From assembly GCA_963835135.1 (NCBI GenBank), contig CAWIEF010000001.1, positions 1-64,000 on the forward strand: 64,000 nt of DNA, written 5' to 3'. Of the stretch, positions 63,445-64,000 are shown piece after piece. The notes beneath the pieces are model-generated. The model ran no database searches. It worked only from the letters and a program-made list of their open reading frames with translations, and had not been told where the DNA came from. Source of the DNA: JAVVHH01 sp963835135 (GTDB taxonomy: Bacteria > Pseudomonadota > Alphaproteobacteria > Acetobacterales > Acetobacteraceae). The number at the start of each line of letters is the position of its first letter. Position 1 is the first letter of the stretch. The translations under genes were made by a program, and so were the position numbers.

Positions 63445-64000
63445 TGACCAGCTTCCCTCCCTTGACCGTAAATAGCTCGTAGGTGTGCTGGAGCTGCCCG
63501 TCGGCCGCGAAATGGGCGGTGCCGAACAGCGTATCGGGGATGTCGTGCCCGCGGATGGCCGTCGCCACGGCCTCGCGGTCGAGGCTCTTGGCGCCATTGG
63601 CCGCATGCGCCCAAACCTGCAGCGCCGCCGCCCCGAGCGCGCCGAACTTCTCCGGTTCCTGCTTGAATTGCTTCGTCATCTCGGCCACGAACCGCTGGTT
63701 CTCCTTGTTGGAGGCGAACGGCTCCGCGTGCGGGAAGTAGATGTCCGCGCTGACCAGCCCCTCCGCCGCCGCACCCGCCGTCTCCACCACGCTCGGGCTC
63801 AGCGTGCCCACCGAGCAAACCAGCGGCGCCGTCATGCGGGCCTGCGCATATTGCTGGATGAACGCCGGCAGCCCCGCCCCCTCGTTGGCGTCGATCACCA
63901 CCACGCGGTCGGGCTTGGCCGATTGCAGGCTGGTGATCTCGACCCGGAAATCGGTCTGCGGGAACGGGAATTTCTGCACCGTGGCGATCTCGGCCGCCGC
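63434..64000 (-). CDS. ABC substrate-binding protein, Liv type (C-terminal part; runs off the window)
   Basis: The C-terminal portion of about 188 residues of a periplasmic binding protein of the LivK/Peripla_BP_6 class. VVVIDANEGAGLPAFIQQYAQ, AEGLVSADIYFPHAEPF, and the closing AHFAADGQLQHTYELF are typical. The N-terminus with its signal peptide lies beyond base 64000. It is first gene in the Liv operon, which then continues with LivG, LivF, LivH and LivM. The ligand is unknown. Confidence 0.88.
   Translation of the reverse strand, partial: AAAEIATVQKFPFPQTDFRVEITSLQSAKPDRVVVIDANEGAGLPAFIQQYAQARMTAPLVCSVGTLSPSVVETAGAAAEGLVSADIYFPHAEPFASNKENQRFVAEMTKQFKQEPEKFGALGAAALQVWAHAANGAKSLDREAVATAIRGHDIPDTLFGTAHFAADGQLQHTYELFTVKGGKLVIGD

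Overview
This is a GC-rich, densely coded bacterial chromosome segment. The gene content fits a free-living alphaproteobacterium, probably of the Rhodospirillales/Acetobacteraceae type. The pointers are a ScfR-type regulator, an ELM1-family protein, a split nitrile-hydratase-like set, a Liv transporter, many GTG/TTG starts and 4-bp ATGA/GTGA gene overlaps. No rRNA, tRNA, CRISPR array, insertion sequence or prophage gene was seen. The taxonomic placement is inference only.

Bases 1-26.5 kb are a surface-polysaccharide region. It holds a GDP-L-fucose synthase coupled to a two-domain glycosyltransferase and a coiled-coil protein (500-3986). Next comes an ELM1-like protein, a 630-residue protein of unknown family and a GMC oxidoreductase (4391-8867). 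A secreted Pro-rich protein and a lone urate oxidase follow. Then come a heptose-nucleotide branch with an epimerase and a GT4 transferase (10153-13956), a flippase (14233-15651), two glycan-cleaving hydrolase-like proteins (15828-19534), a Wza-like export protein, a methyltransferase, an O-antigen-ligase-like polymerase, a Wzc-like chain-length/BY-kinase protein, and a GT4 transferase broken by a frameshift (25308-26484). Together these could build, flip, polymerise, trim and export a heptose- and fucose-containing glycan.

Bases 26.7-40.6 kb are metabolic. They hold an FMN-dependent 2-hydroxyacid oxidase, a glutamine-amidotransferase-like protein, a MarR-EmrA-EmrB drug-efflux operon, and a minus-strand sugar-uptake operon: binding protein, two permeases, ATPase and two GH31 enzymes. 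The last GH31 enzyme carries the residue signature of a sulfoquinovosidase, so the operon may serve import of sulfoquinovosides. The other GH31 gene has a 112-bp palindromic repeat element inserted in frame.

Bases 40.8-52.6 kb carry a GGDEF-EAL protein coupled to a HerA-like ATPase, a glutathione transferase, two SDR enzymes, a ScfR-like regulator, DedA, QueC, and a plus-strand operon. That operon runs E1-like protein, DsrE-like protein, SH3-domain secreted protein, then a three-subunit nitrile hydratase/thiocyanate hydrolase-like enzyme.

Bases 52.6-64 kb are on the minus strand. They hold an alpha/beta hydrolase, a SnoaL-like protein, a CobW GTPase-WD40-aldo/keto reductase-MFS series, and a branched-chain (Liv-type) ABC operon ending in an enoyl-CoA hydratase/isomerase and an SMP-30-like lactonase. 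The Liv binding-protein gene runs off the right edge.
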